Shown: positions 1 through 6,837 of the stretch, piece after piece
Layout of the letters: the number at the start of each line of letters is the position of its first letter
Numbering within the stretch: position 1 is the first letter of the stretch
Assembly (NCBI GenBank): GCA_021790855.1
Contig: JAJYFP010000012.1
Span: 1 to 10,693 of the forward strand
From: Actinomycetes bacterium
GTDB lineage: Bacteria > Actinomycetota > Acidimicrobiia > Acidimicrobiales > Acidimicrobiaceae
Reading direction: 5' to 3'
Length of the DNA stretch: 10,693 nucleotides
Translations under genes and position numbers: made by a program
The notes under the pieces: model-generated
Told to the model about the DNA's origin: nothing
What the model saw: the letters and a program-made list of their open reading frames with translations, nothing else
Database searches by the model: none

Positions 1-151
1 ATGATTTTTTAATTAATACTAAGTGACGCTTATTGAAAATATGGCTATCGTGAACATTAGGTGAAGCTTGTATCATACTTGCGTTAAATTTAGTGATTAT
101 TGATGAGTTAATGGTGTAAGGATAGGCAGTGGGGGCTGCAAATTGTAACTC

Positions 152-205
152 TTGACTAGGGGGGTGTCGGGAGAAGCTACGGACTTTGTAAAGTCTGAGT
201 GGAGG
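152..205 (+). promoter_or_regulatory. whiB upstream region with dyad and Shine-Dalgarno
   Basis: A -35-like TTGACT lies at 152-157, but no convincing -10 follows at the normal distance. At 182-195 there is a dyad, GACTTT-GT-AAAGTC, with 6-bp arms and a 2-nt centre, which could be an operator. GGAGG at 201-205 lies 10 nt before the ATG at 216 and supports that start. The dyad core CTTTGTAAAG occurs again at 9301-9310. Whether a protein binds here is inference. Confidence 0.3.
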
Positions 206-215
206 ATGCCTCGAA

Positions 216-506
216 ATGGAGTCGGCGAGTTTGGCGACCTGGAACCACGATAGTTGGCGCTCATTGGCGCGATGCGCGGAGATGGATTCGTCCCTTTTCT
301 TTCCCGTTGGTGTAACGGGAGATGCAGAGATTCAAATACGTGATGCTAAGGCGGTTTGCACCTGCTGTTCAGTCCAGCTTCAGTGTCTTGAGTTTGCCCT
401 AAGCACCAACCAAGAGTATGGAATTTGGGGTGGCAAGGACGAAGAGGAGAGACGAGTTTTAAGGCGTATAAGACGTCGACAAAAGAAGTTTGCGAACGCA
501 TCGTAG
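216..506 (+). CDS. WhiB-family iron-sulfur transcriptional regulator
   Basis: This 96-residue protein has the WhiB layout. Cys20 is followed by C48-x2-C51-x5-C57, the four ligands that hold a [4Fe-4S] cluster in the family. The turn motif GIWGG is at 69-73, and a basic tail (RRVLRRIRRRQKK, 79-91) is the usual DNA-contacting end. The stretch LFFPVG followed by IRDAK most resembles the WhiB1/WblE branch, though I cannot assign the paralogue. Such proteins are redox- or NO-responsive cytoplasmic regulators that generally act with the primary sigma factor. The ATG is chosen because GGAGG lies 10 nt upstream. An extra cysteine (C50) sits directly beside ligand C51. The gene appears monocistronic: a strong inverted repeat follows within 40 nt and the next gene is 600 nt away. 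Confidence 0.95.
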   Translation: MESASLATWNHDSWRSLARCAEMDSSLFFPVGVTGDAEIQIRDAKAVCTCCSVQLQCLEFALSTNQEYGIWGGKDEEERRVLRRIRRRQKKFANAS

Positions 507-545
507 CACCTTGAATTGAGCGCATGTATGCGTATTTAAGTTCTA

Positions 546-585
546 CTCCACTAAGTTATAGTGTGCAGTCGAGAACTTAGTGGAG
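546..585 (+). terminator. Perfect 12-bp inverted repeat after whiB, likely terminator
   Basis: CTCCACTAAGTT (546-557) and AACTTAGTGGAG (574-585) are perfect inverted copies separated by 16 nt. It begins 39 nt after the whiB stop. No T-run follows, so it would be a U-less hairpin of the kind often seen in actinobacteria. It also lies about 25 bp outside the transposon end at 611, so an origin in that element is a less likely alternative. Confidence 0.5.
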
Positions 586-610
586 CTAGCGCTTCGGATC
601 GGTTCTACCA

Positions 611-653
611 ATGACATCCTCCCCGCCCTTACAGACGGGGTTTGCGCTCCCGT
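611..653 (-). mobile_element. Right-end relic of an IS200/IS605 (IS1341-type tnpB) element
   Basis: Read on the minus strand, this stretch has the arrangement typical of the region after tnpB stop codons: ACCCCGTC, a short loop, GGGCGGGG, then GAGGATGTCAT. The stem pairs CCCCG (621-625) with CGGGG (636-640), with a mismatch further in. In intact elements this GC hairpin plus GGAGGATGTCA closes the element and forms the 3' part of the omega (guide) RNA. The match is from remembered family pattern, not a search. No tnpA or complete tnpB is present, so this is a remnant or a stand-alone end. Confidence 0.6.
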
Positions 654-746
654 TTAATCAACGCTATGGAGTTTAACCATAACTTCGCCACCGAAGTAAT
701 CTCCTAAGAGCGCCTCGTTGGCTTGCGAGTTTGGAGTAGAAGTTTT
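654..746 (-). pseudogene. tnpB: Possible decayed C-terminal tail of tnpB
   Basis: On the minus strand, a 30-codon open stretch runs to a TAA at 654-656, directly before the transposon-end hairpin. It ends EALLGDYFGGEVMVKLHSVD. Position and style (a loosely conserved tail ending in VKL- then a few residues) fit the variable C-terminus of TnpB proteins. An in-frame TAG at 747-749 closes the frame upstream, and I could not find the zinc-ribbon cysteines or the RuvC motifs of TnpB further up in any frame. If real, nearly all of the gene has been deleted or mutated. The identification depends mainly on the neighbouring end sequence. Confidence 0.35.
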
Positions 747-749
747 CTA

Positions 750-1102
750 TCCCAAGTGTGGTAGTACAAGATGCTAAACGACTTGAAGATCTTCACGTTG
801 GCGAGACGTAAAGGAATGGGCAGCTTTTTAGTGCAACTCCCGCCATCTCTAGACCTCGGTCGTCCCAGAGATGACTATCAATCAATCTAGATGATCACCT
901 CTTCGAAGTGCACTTTTTAGCTGAATGCGTAGATAGGCGACAACTATCTTGACGGTTAGGGTGTGTTGCGTTGACCTTAGCAACGATCCCTGACGAGTGA
1001 GATCCGCTTTACCTGGCAACCTAGTGAACTTTGACACACGCTATTGAGATGCTATTGGCGTTCTCAAAGGGAGTACTTAGCCTCTTTCGGTCGTAGTATC
1101 AT
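750..1102. other. Non-coding stretch with several short inverted repeats
   Basis: I find no supportable gene here. Small inverted repeats occur at 844-873 (CATCTCT/AGAGATG with an inner GAC/GTC), 931-949 (AGATAG/CTATCT, 7-nt loop) and 969-985 (CGTTG/CAACG). The stretch may be residue of the decayed tnpB element, an upstream region for the DUF2079 gene, or a small structured RNA. Nothing matches an RNA family I recognise. Confidence 0.4.
1031..1058 (+). promoter_or_regulatory. Candidate promoter of the DUF2079 gene
   Basis: A perfect -35 hexamer TTGACA (1031-1036) is followed after 16 nt by TATTGG (1053-1058), which matches the -10 consensus poorly beyond its first three bases. It lies about 45 nt before the annotated start. 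Confidence 0.3.
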
Positions 1103-2713
1103 GTGTTGAGCGCGTATGGTAGGGAAAGGAGAAGTTTGAACTCCACAGAGGTCTTAGATCCCTTGGCCAAGAGGTTCTTGTCTGCGAAGTCGCTGAATGT
1201 CGTTGCAACTGTCGCTGCTGTAGCGCAGTTCTTGGGACTTCTAATCTTCTCGATTAATCGATTTGTTCACTTCGATACAGGAATTGACTATGCAATCTTT
1301 AATCAAGCAACCTACCTGATCGGCCACGGTCACCTAAGTCCATACAACACGATTTACAGCGATCGATTTTGGCAAGATCAGTTCAACTTGCTTGCTTGGC
1401 CGATTGGATTTATTAGGGTGATATTTTCAAGTAGCTTAAGTCTACTTGTGATCCAAGGCGGTGTAATAGCAGCAACTTCTTTCGTCGTTATGAGGTTTGT
1501 GATCAAAAGTGCTTACTCCTTTAGTTATCCACGATGGTTATCCCTAAGTGTCGTGTTCGCGGTCTCTTTGTTGGTGATGGTAAGTCCATGGGCCTATGAG
1601 GCTGACTTCTTCGACTTCCATATGGAGCCTATCTTCACCTTCACGTTGGCGCTAGCTCTCTATGGCTTTTGGTTTGGTAAGAGACGCTTAGCTTATGCAA
1701 TGGTAGCTCTTACCCTTTTGGCAGCCGCTGCTTCCTCGGTCTTTGTGGTGGGTATGGGTGTAGGAATGATCCTACTCAAGAGACTACGCCGAAGCGGTTT
1801 AGTTGTTACCGCCATAGGATTCGCATGGTTCTTGCTGGCCAGTCTTTTAAATGCTCATCAAAGCACGAACTTAGCGGTAACGTACGGATACTTAGCCCAT
1901 AGTAGCTCGGCGGCACCGTCTCTTATAGCCATCTTAGAAGGCGTGATTACTCACCCGGGGACACCGATAGCTGTTTTGAGTGCGAGAAGGGGTCCTATCG
2001 CTCAGATCTTTGAGTTCTCTGGATTTGTAGGGGTTCTCTTTCCACCTGCAGGCGTGGCGACCATCGCCTCAATCTTGGTGAATGGACTACCAAACACTCC
2101 AGCGTTTATAGCCCTCGCCCAAGGTTTCCAGAACTATCCAGAGGTTGTCTTGCTGACGATGGGTAGTGTGATTGTGGTCCTGAAGCTGTTCAGGGTGCTT
2201 AACAGTCGATGCGCGGAGAAGGTCTCAAAGGATAGTTTGGGAAATGTGCTGGGAGCACTAACGGCTCTTGTTAGCGTGGTATTAGGGGCGGTAGCCCTGA
2301 GCATAGACGTGACCATTCCTCCATTTTGGCTTCGCGTGAGTCCAGTTGTGTCAGAAACGTTACAACGCTATGTCCCTGCCAAAGACGTTGAGGTCATAGC
2401 AACTATGAATGTGGTAGGTAGATACGCCTCTAGAGGATCGATATATGCGTGGTTTGGAGACCCTCAGTCGTTCCCGGTCTGCACGACTCATCAGGTGATT
2501 GTGCTTGTAGCTAACGACTATACTCAGCCCGTTCGCAGGAGTGTGGTACTTGGAGAGGTTCTGGCCTTAGAAAAAGTACAGTGGGCGAAACTGATAGAGA
2601 CCGGAAGCCAGACCTGGATCTTTTCACTTTCTCTTCCCAAGGACTCTACTCTCACCCTCCCTGGTGCAACTTATCAGTTAGGACTAAATGGCTTGGCCTG
2701 TCACAACGCTTAG
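1103..2713 (+). CDS. DUF2079 family polytopic membrane protein
   Basis: A 536-residue inner-membrane protein of the DUF2079 family, whose biochemical role is not established; the fold resembles GT-C glycosyltransferases. Family landmarks are visible: GIDYAIFNQATYL at 60-72, FWQDQFNLLAWP at 89-100, and the ADFFDFHMEP segment at 167-176. About nine to ten hydrophobic segments lie between residues 32 and 402. A final soluble portion (about 403-536) carries the family's usual VPxxxxVxATxNVVxRYASR-like stretch at 424-444. The start is uncertain. GTG at 1103 has no Shine-Dalgarno, whereas in-frame TTG at 1136 is preceded by AAAGGAG 4 nt upstream and would give 525 residues starting MNSTEVLD. It stands alone on this strand and converges on menF. 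Confidence 0.85.
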   Translation: MLSAYGRERRSLNSTEVLDPLAKRFLSAKSLNVVATVAAVAQFLGLLIFSINRFVHFDTGIDYAIFNQATYLIGHGHLSPYNTIYSDRFWQDQFNLLAWPIGFIRVIFSSSLSLLVIQGGVIAATSFVVMRFVIKSAYSFSYPRWLSLSVVFAVSLLVMVSPWAYEADFFDFHMEPIFTFTLALALYGFWFGKRRLAYAMVALTLLAAAASSVFVVGMGVGMILLKRLRRSGLVVTAIGFAWFLLASLLNAHQSTNLAVTYGYLAHSSSAAPSLIAILEGVITHPGTPIAVLSARRGPIAQIFEFSGFVGVLFPPAGVATIASILVNGLPNTPAFIALAQGFQNYPEVVLLTMGSVIVVLKLFRVLNSRCAEKVSKDSLGNVLGALTALVSVVLGAVALSIDVTIPPFWLRVSPVVSETLQRYVPAKDVEVIATMNVVGRYASRGSIYAWFGDPQSFPVCTTHQVIVLVANDYTQPVRRSVVLGEVLALEKVQWAKLIETGSQTWIFSLSLPKDSTLTLPGATYQLGLNGLACHNA

Positions 2714-2716
2714 TCG

Positions 2717-2759
2717 CTTGTCCCTGGAGACAAGTTTCGCCTAGAGTCGAGGCGAAACT
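2717..2759. terminator. Tandem hairpins between convergent genes
   Basis: Two adjacent hairpins begin 3 nt after the DUF2079 stop. CTTGTC/GACAAG (2717-2734) has a 6-nt loop, and the perfect 10-bp AGTTTCGCCT/AGGCGAAACT (2733-2759) has a 7-nt loop. They share two bases, so they compete at their junction. There is no T-run on either strand. Lying between convergent genes, the second hairpin could terminate transcription in both directions. Confidence 0.6.
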
Positions 2760-2860
2760 CTTAGCTACGGTTGGTTCCAGCGAGCGCGTGATGTAACTTG
2801 AGCGGTGAGACCTAAGGAGGTTTTAAAGGAGCGTTTGAAGTCGGATGAAGCTTTGGTGCT

Positions 2861-4099
2861 TTACGAATGTGTATAGCCTCCTAAAGGCCGATAGACGCTG
2901 GCAATCTTTTGACTTATCTCAGTAAACTCCTGGTCGATCTCGGACCCATCTACTAACCCGACACCTGCTTGAAAGCGTACCTTGTCTCCGAGATCTCGAA
3001 GCGATCGAATCGCTAGGTAGACTTCACCGTCTAAGGCTGAGTCCATGGTGCCGACCAACCCACCGAATAATCCTCGGTCTCCTTCGAGTTCTCTAACTAT
3101 AGAAAGTGCAACGTCTTGAGGATCTCCGCAGATTGCAGGTGTAGGTGCTACGTTCGCAAGGATAGATAGGAGATCGACATTGTCCTTGAAGTCGGTTGCT
3201 CTAATCTCTGTTGCGATGTGCGTTATTGGACCGGCCTCGAACGTCAGCGGCTTCGAGGACTCGACGCTTTGAGCAAGTGACCTAAGTCCGGTTGTTATAG
3301 CCTCTACGACCACGTCATGTTCGTGAATGTCTTTTTGAGAGGTACTCAGCTCTTCGCTATTTTCAGTTTTACGAGTGCCCGCAAGCGGCGTCGACCTGGC
3401 CACTCCACTTTGGAGAGAGAGGACCAACTCTGGCGTTATACCTATGTAGCTCGCAGTGCAAAAAAGATGAGAACTCTTCATGGATTGCTTCAGACGCCTC
3501 ATGCACTCAGATCTGGAGAACATCTCGGTCTTGCGTGCTTGTGAAGTTAGAGAAAGGACTACTTTCCCAACGGCGTGAGTCTCTATAGCTTCGATCGCCA
3601 CTTCAAACTTTGACCGCCAGGCTCCAAGGTCTAGTGGCTCTAACTCTGAAAGTAACTTATCTCTATGAGGTTCTCTTGTTGGCGCAGTGTTAAGCGTCGA
3701 TAGAACTCTCTCTAGCGCTACAGAGTTGGTGTCACTAGAATACCCCAGGTGGTTGTAGGTAACGTGTAGTTGTGATGATCCTCGTGTTCCAGTTATCGTT
3801 ATCTCTGGGACCACTACGCTAACTGGCTTGTCGGGGTCGAAAGGGGCAACAATCTGATATAGGGGAGTCTTAGGGTCAACGTCAGACTGGACTAAAGGTA
3901 AGAAATCTCGAATGGAGTTGTTCTTCAAATCCTTTAGAGAGTGGCTCTTGGATCGGTATGCCTGGCCGACTCCTAGTGACCATTGATCGGTACCTTCGAG
4001 GAAGAACGTTGGTTCCAAAGAACTAACGAGATCGTACATTTCGGCATTAAAGTACCCGATGTCTTTTCTGAAAAGTTTCTCTTGAACCTTACTTCTCAA
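2861..4099 (-). CDS. menF: Isochorismate synthase
   Basis: This 412-residue protein converts chorismate to isochorismate, the committed step toward menaquinone. The C-terminal chorismate-binding domain is complete. KVVLS is at 179-183, and by analogy with EntC/MenF K179 is the general base. TPE with the acid E224 is at 222-224. LAGT is at 239-242, KDIHEH at 256-261, PTPA at 319-322, DRGLFGGLVG at 341-350, AGVGLV at 378-383, and the closing Mg-binding E391/E394/K398 cluster is present. The SPE motif reads TPE here. The start is TTG at 4099, with AGGAAGGA six nt upstream; its TTGA overlaps the menG stop by four bases, so translation is probably coupled. The menG neighbour favours the menaquinone role over siderophore or salicylate synthesis, which the family also serves. 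Confidence 0.9.
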   Translation of the reverse strand: MRSKVQEKLFRKDIGYFNAEMYDLVSSLEPTFFLEGTDQWSLGVGQAYRSKSHSLKDLKNNSIRDFLPLVQSDVDPKTPLYQIVAPFDPDKPVSVVVPEITITGTRGSSQLHVTYNHLGYSSDTNSVALERVLSTLNTAPTREPHRDKLLSELEPLDLGAWRSKFEVAIEAIETHAVGKVVLSLTSQARKTEMFSRSECMRRLKQSMKSSHLFCTASYIGITPELVLSLQSGVARSTPLAGTRKTENSEELSTSQKDIHEHDVVVEAITTGLRSLAQSVESSKPLTFEAGPITHIATEIRATDFKDNVDLLSILANVAPTPAICGDPQDVALSIVRELEGDRGLFGGLVGTMDSALDGEVYLAIRSLRDLGDKVRFQAGVGLVDGSEIDQEFTEISQKIASVYRPLGGYTHS

Positions 4100-4791
4100 G
4101 ATCGATCCTTCCTCGCCAAAATGAGTTGAGAGACGCCAAAGGTTAACTCTTTGCGAATGACACCGCTGAATCTAGCGTCTTTAAATAGCTCGATAAGCTC
4201 TTCGGGAGGTGGGAGATAAGCGACTGAGGCAGGTAGGTAACGATATGCCTTCGCGTTCGACAAGAGAGCGCCAAGCTCTGGGACCACCTTGTTGAAGTAG
4301 GCGTCATGGATTACCTCCACTAGACGAATGGATGGAGTCGACACCTCTAAAACTGCAACTCTTCCACTCGTCTTGAGAACGCGATGAAACTCAGAAAGAA
4401 CAAGTGGGATCTCTTTGAAGTTTCTAAGAGCAAAACCACAGGTAATTACATCGACACTCTCGTCTTGAAAGGGTAGCTGAAGGGCGGAGCCTTGAACGAG
4501 AGGTTGGGTGCTTCGACTGTGTTCTAACATTCCGAAAGAAAGATCGACGCCCACAACGTAAGGGGTGATGCCTTTGGCCAGAACGAGGAAATCTCCAGTT
4601 CCAGTTGCAACGTCGAGTAGCACTTCGCCGTCTTTGAGTTGGGACGCTCTAAGAGCTTTGCGACGCCACCTTTGATCTAGGCCAAAGGTCATAACCCTAT
4701 TTACGAGGTCGTAACGAGACGATATCTCATCAAACATCGTTCTTACAAAACGTTCCTTATCCTTTGGATCTGGCAACGGTGTACTAGTCAC
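4096..4791 (-). CDS. menG: Demethylmenaquinone methyltransferase (UbiE/MenG)
   Basis: A 231-residue SAM-dependent methyltransferase catalysing the last step of menaquinone synthesis, C-methylation of demethylmenaquinone. The N-terminal UbiE signature reads YDLVNRVMTFGLDQRWR (27-43). SAM motif I is DVATGTGDF (60-68), with the acidic residue D83 ending strand two. The second signature is RVLKTSGRVAVLEVSTP (137-153), where the usual PGG is replaced by TSG. Length is normal for the family. The start is GTG at 4791, overlapping the end of the MerR gene by eight bases, with GGAG nine nt upstream inside that gene. The stop overlaps the TTG of menF. All three genes therefore read as one transcript. 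Confidence 0.93.
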   Translation of the reverse strand: MTSTPLPDPKDKERFVRTMFDEISSRYDLVNRVMTFGLDQRWRRKALRASQLKDGEVLLDVATGTGDFLVLAKGITPYVVGVDLSFGMLEHSRSTQPLVQGSALQLPFQDESVDVITCGFALRNFKEIPLVLSEFHRVLKTSGRVAVLEVSTPSIRLVEVIHDAYFNKVVPELGALLSNAKAYRYLPASVAYLPPPEELIELFKDARFSGVIRKELTFGVSQLILARKDRS

Positions 4792-5548
4792 TGTTTTGCA
4801 CTCCGTCTTCTGCTAGAGCTTTGTGGATCAATGCGAGTTCCGCATCTGTCCCAATGGTACGAAGGAGAGAGAATGCGGCCAGAGCAAGTTCTTTTTCGAA
4901 GTGCAGACTTACTAGTTCTGTTGCCGCTGTAAACATCTTTTCATAGACGTTCAAGATCTCTGGAGCAGCTGCTTCTCCTAACTTTGCAAGCAGTGGCTCT
5001 CGTATGTTTTTGGCAAACATCTGAGCGGCTTCTCCTGTGAGTGTTTTTACGTTCTCGTGATACTTTTTTGCGACCGAAAGTACCTCCATAAGGGGCAGTC
5101 CTTGCTTTAGCAACTCTAAAGCAGTGCGTGCAATTGCAATGTCGATATCGCTAAAGAGCTCTTCAGTCTCACTTTTTGATGATAGAACGCCATCTCGAAC
5201 GAGTGACACCAAGATTGCACTCGGTACCCCAGTAAGGCGTGAAAGGTATTCAAGACTGTAGTTACCAGAGAGCGAACGATTGACACTGGTAGTAGGACTC
5301 TTGTTGTTGCTATCCAGATGGGCCGCTATTGCCTTTAAAGACCAACCTCTCTCTTGTAACGTTTTGATCTCAACTAATCTATCGAGGTGAATCTTTGAGT
5401 AGAAAGCATGGCGTCCGAGTCGAGTAGTCGGTGGGAGTAGTCCGATGCTTTGGTAGTATCGAATCGTGTCTATCGATACTCCGGTTTTTTCAGAGATCTC
5501 CGTGGGAAGTAAGCTGCAGGACTCTCTCTGCTTCAGTGTTCCAGTCAT
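4784..5548 (-). CDS. MerR-family regulator with two HTH modules
   Basis: The 254-residue protein starts with a MerR DNA-binding domain at about 13-79: helix-turn-helix EISEKTGVSIDTIRYYQSIGLL, then a wing with R43, G45 and F49Y50, then the second helix pair LKTLQERGWSLKAIAAHL-like at 61-78. A second, more divergent MerR-like module follows at about 97-163 (YSLEYLSRLTGVPSAILVSLV, then a GLPLMEVL helix). The C-terminal third is helical and contains ATELVSLHFEK (209-219), a stretch seen in other actinobacterial MerR proteins, but no metal-binding cysteines. The effector is unknown. No Shine-Dalgarno precedes the ATG at 5548; a 10-bp palindrome lies 9 nt upstream. Overlap with menG suggests that it controls its own operon, including menaquinone genes; this is inference. 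Confidence 0.88.
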   Translation of the reverse strand: MTGTLKQRESCSLLPTEISEKTGVSIDTIRYYQSIGLLPPTTRLGRHAFYSKIHLDRLVEIKTLQERGWSLKAIAAHLDSNNKSPTTSVNRSLSGNYSLEYLSRLTGVPSAILVSLVRDGVLSSKSETEELFSDIDIAIARTALELLKQGLPLMEVLSVAKKYHENVKTLTGEAAQMFAKNIREPLLAKLGEAAAPEILNVYEKMFTAATELVSLHFEKELALAAFSLLRTIGTDAELALIHKALAEDGVQNSD

Positions 5549-5578
5549 ACATTAATAGTAGCTACTTAAAAGGTTCAA
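5549..5578 (-). promoter_or_regulatory. Candidate promoter and palindromic operator of merR-menG-menF
   Basis: On the minus strand TTGAAC (5578-5573) is followed after 18 nt by TAATGT (5554-5549). The perfect palindrome AGTAGCTACT (5557-5566) lies within that spacer. A dyad inside a lengthened spacer is the classical arrangement at MerR-controlled promoters. However, TAATGT almost touches the ATG at 5548, so the transcript would start inside the gene unless another -10 (for example TACTAT, 5560-5555) is used. The palindrome is certain; its promoter role is a guess. Confidence 0.35.
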
Positions 5579-5604
5579 GTAAAAACTCTCTGTGTCTATA
5601 GTCT

Positions 5605-5793
5605 CTAGGGAAGATCGGCCCCACAGTGTCTGCATCTGGGATAAGCCCGAGATGTAGGTCTCGAACAGTTGGGACACATATTGGCTGTAACTTTACCACC
5701 GAGTACCCGTCCAAGGATGGACCAGATCATCCCGCCTATGGCTATGACAAAAAGGGCTTCTATGGCATCTCGAATTAGGTTTTGAATCTGCAC
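5605..5793 (-). CDS. Small membrane protein with C-terminal zinc ribbon
   Basis: A 62-residue protein with one hydrophobic helix at about 11-32 and then a four-cysteine zinc ribbon: C40-x2-C43 and C54-x2-C57. The ribbon would lie at a membrane face. The function is unknown; such short membrane-anchored ribbons occur in many actinobacteria and may mediate protein contacts. GTG at 5793 is supported by GGAG five nt upstream. It begins 24 nt after the stop of the diguanylate cyclase gene, so the two are probably co-transcribed. A 56-nt gap separates it from the MerR gene. Confidence 0.7.
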   Translation of the reverse strand: MQIQNLIRDAIEALFVIAIGGMIWSILGRVLGGKVTANMCPNCSRPTSRAYPRCRHCGADLP

Positions 5794-5817
5794 CTGAACT
5801 CCATTGAAAGATACTAA

Positions 5818-6807
5818 TCAGTATTGTTCAAGGTGCACTACCTTGATCAAAGCATGGGATTTTGAGAGATCTTCAGAGCGTGCTTTAGCTCTGTAAAGCG
5901 CTTTGTCACAGGCTCTTAGAAGTTCGTCGAGAGGAGTTTGCGGCGATGCTGTCGTAAAACCAGCCGAAAGTGAAAGGGGATGGCTCACGTCGAATAGCCG
6001 TTCCAGTACAGCGAGCACTTCAGAGGTTGTTGAGTTTGGCATAACGAGTAGGAACTCATCTCCTCCCCATCTTGCCAAAGTATCACCGGTTCGGATCTCT
6101 CTACGCCAATCCCGGGCAAGACGCTGTAAGGCACTGTCTCCCGCAACGTGTCCCTCGGAGTCGTTTAACTCTTTGAAGCGATCTAGGTCTATGAGTGCCA
6201 GTCCGAAGGTAGAGTTGGGTGGCCAGATGCGGTCTTCTACGTAACGTCGATTAGGTAGTCCAGTAAGTTGGTCTGTGTGTGAAGCGTCGGCCAGTCTTGT
6301 GACTAAACGCAGAGTGAAGACAGCGGTGACGATGGCGCTTCCGGAGATGAAAAGCCAATCCCCCAATGGAGATGTGATATCTGAACCTGTTCCAAAAGCG
6401 ATTGCAGCTCCAAGCAGTACGAGAACTAGATGTCGGAGTGCGTGGCGTGGCGGCATAAAACTAAATGCATAGATCACAATCCACGCAAAAAACACTGCGG
6501 TAAATACTGCAGGATCTGTTCGGTTTGAAGCGTACAAGACATAGGAAACAAGTACCGTAGCTACAGCAAGTTGGGCGTGGAGCATCCAGACTTTTATGAA
6601 ACGTCTAAGAAGCAGAGTAGTGACTCCGAGGCATAGTATGAAGACGGCTATATCTGGGTAGATCGGGAGGATATCTTGGTTGTAGATCGCTAAGATAATG
6701 GTCAGTAACGAGACAGTTGATCCGCCTATTTCGAGTAAGCTTAGCCAGGTACTTGCTTCTATAAGAGTGTCTTGGGGAAAGACGTTTCCGACGAGATAGC
6801 GACTCAA
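5818..6807 (-). CDS. Membrane-bound diguanylate cyclase (GGDEF)
   Basis: The protein makes cyclic di-GMP from two GTP. Its N-terminal half (about 20-170) has five to six membrane helices resembling a simple membrane sensor without a recognisable ligand domain. The catalytic domain begins at DQLTGLPNRR (179-188), has the metal aspartate in IDLDRFKELND (206-216), and the intact active-site motif GGDEF at 248-252. An inhibitory I-site RTGD (239-242) stands exactly five residues before GGDEF, so product feedback is expected. No EAL or HD-GYP domain is fused. The start is unclear: TTG at 6807 lacks a usable Shine-Dalgarno, while a strong GGAGGA at 6843-6838 has only an in-frame ATC at good distance, which would add eight residues. 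The zinc-ribbon gene follows after 24 nt. Confidence 0.9.
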   Translation of the reverse strand: MSRYLVGNVFPQDTLIEASTWLSLLEIGGSTVSLLTIILAIYNQDILPIYPDIAVFILCLGVTTLLLRRFIKVWMLHAQLAVATVLVSYVLYASNRTDPAVFTAVFFAWIVIYAFSFMPPRHALRHLVLVLLGAAIAFGTGSDITSPLGDWLFISGSAIVTAVFTLRLVTRLADASHTDQLTGLPNRRYVEDRIWPPNSTFGLALIDLDRFKELNDSEGHVAGDSALQRLARDWRREIRTGDTLARWGGDEFLLVMPNSTTSEVLAVLERLFDVSHPLSLSAGFTTASPQTPLDELLRACDKALYRAKARSEDLSKSHALIKVVHLEQY

Positions 6808-6837
6808 CCTATGTTGTTTTTGCCAATTGATAGTAGA

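Noticed and set aside
882..1037. A 51-codon minus-strand frame beginning GTG with a basic C-terminus
   Set aside because: No ribosome site, no recognisable motif, and it lies in a region that also contains a transposon relic; probably chance.
2581..2796. Plus-strand 71-codon frame overlapping the end of the DUF2079 gene
   Set aside because: Out-of-frame shadow of the DUF2079 C-terminus, with no start signal or motif.
2845..2925. A 26-codon plus-strand frame after AAAGGAG at 2825-2831, overlapping the menF end
   Set aside because: Spacing of 13 nt is too long, it is antisense to menF, and the peptide shows no family features.
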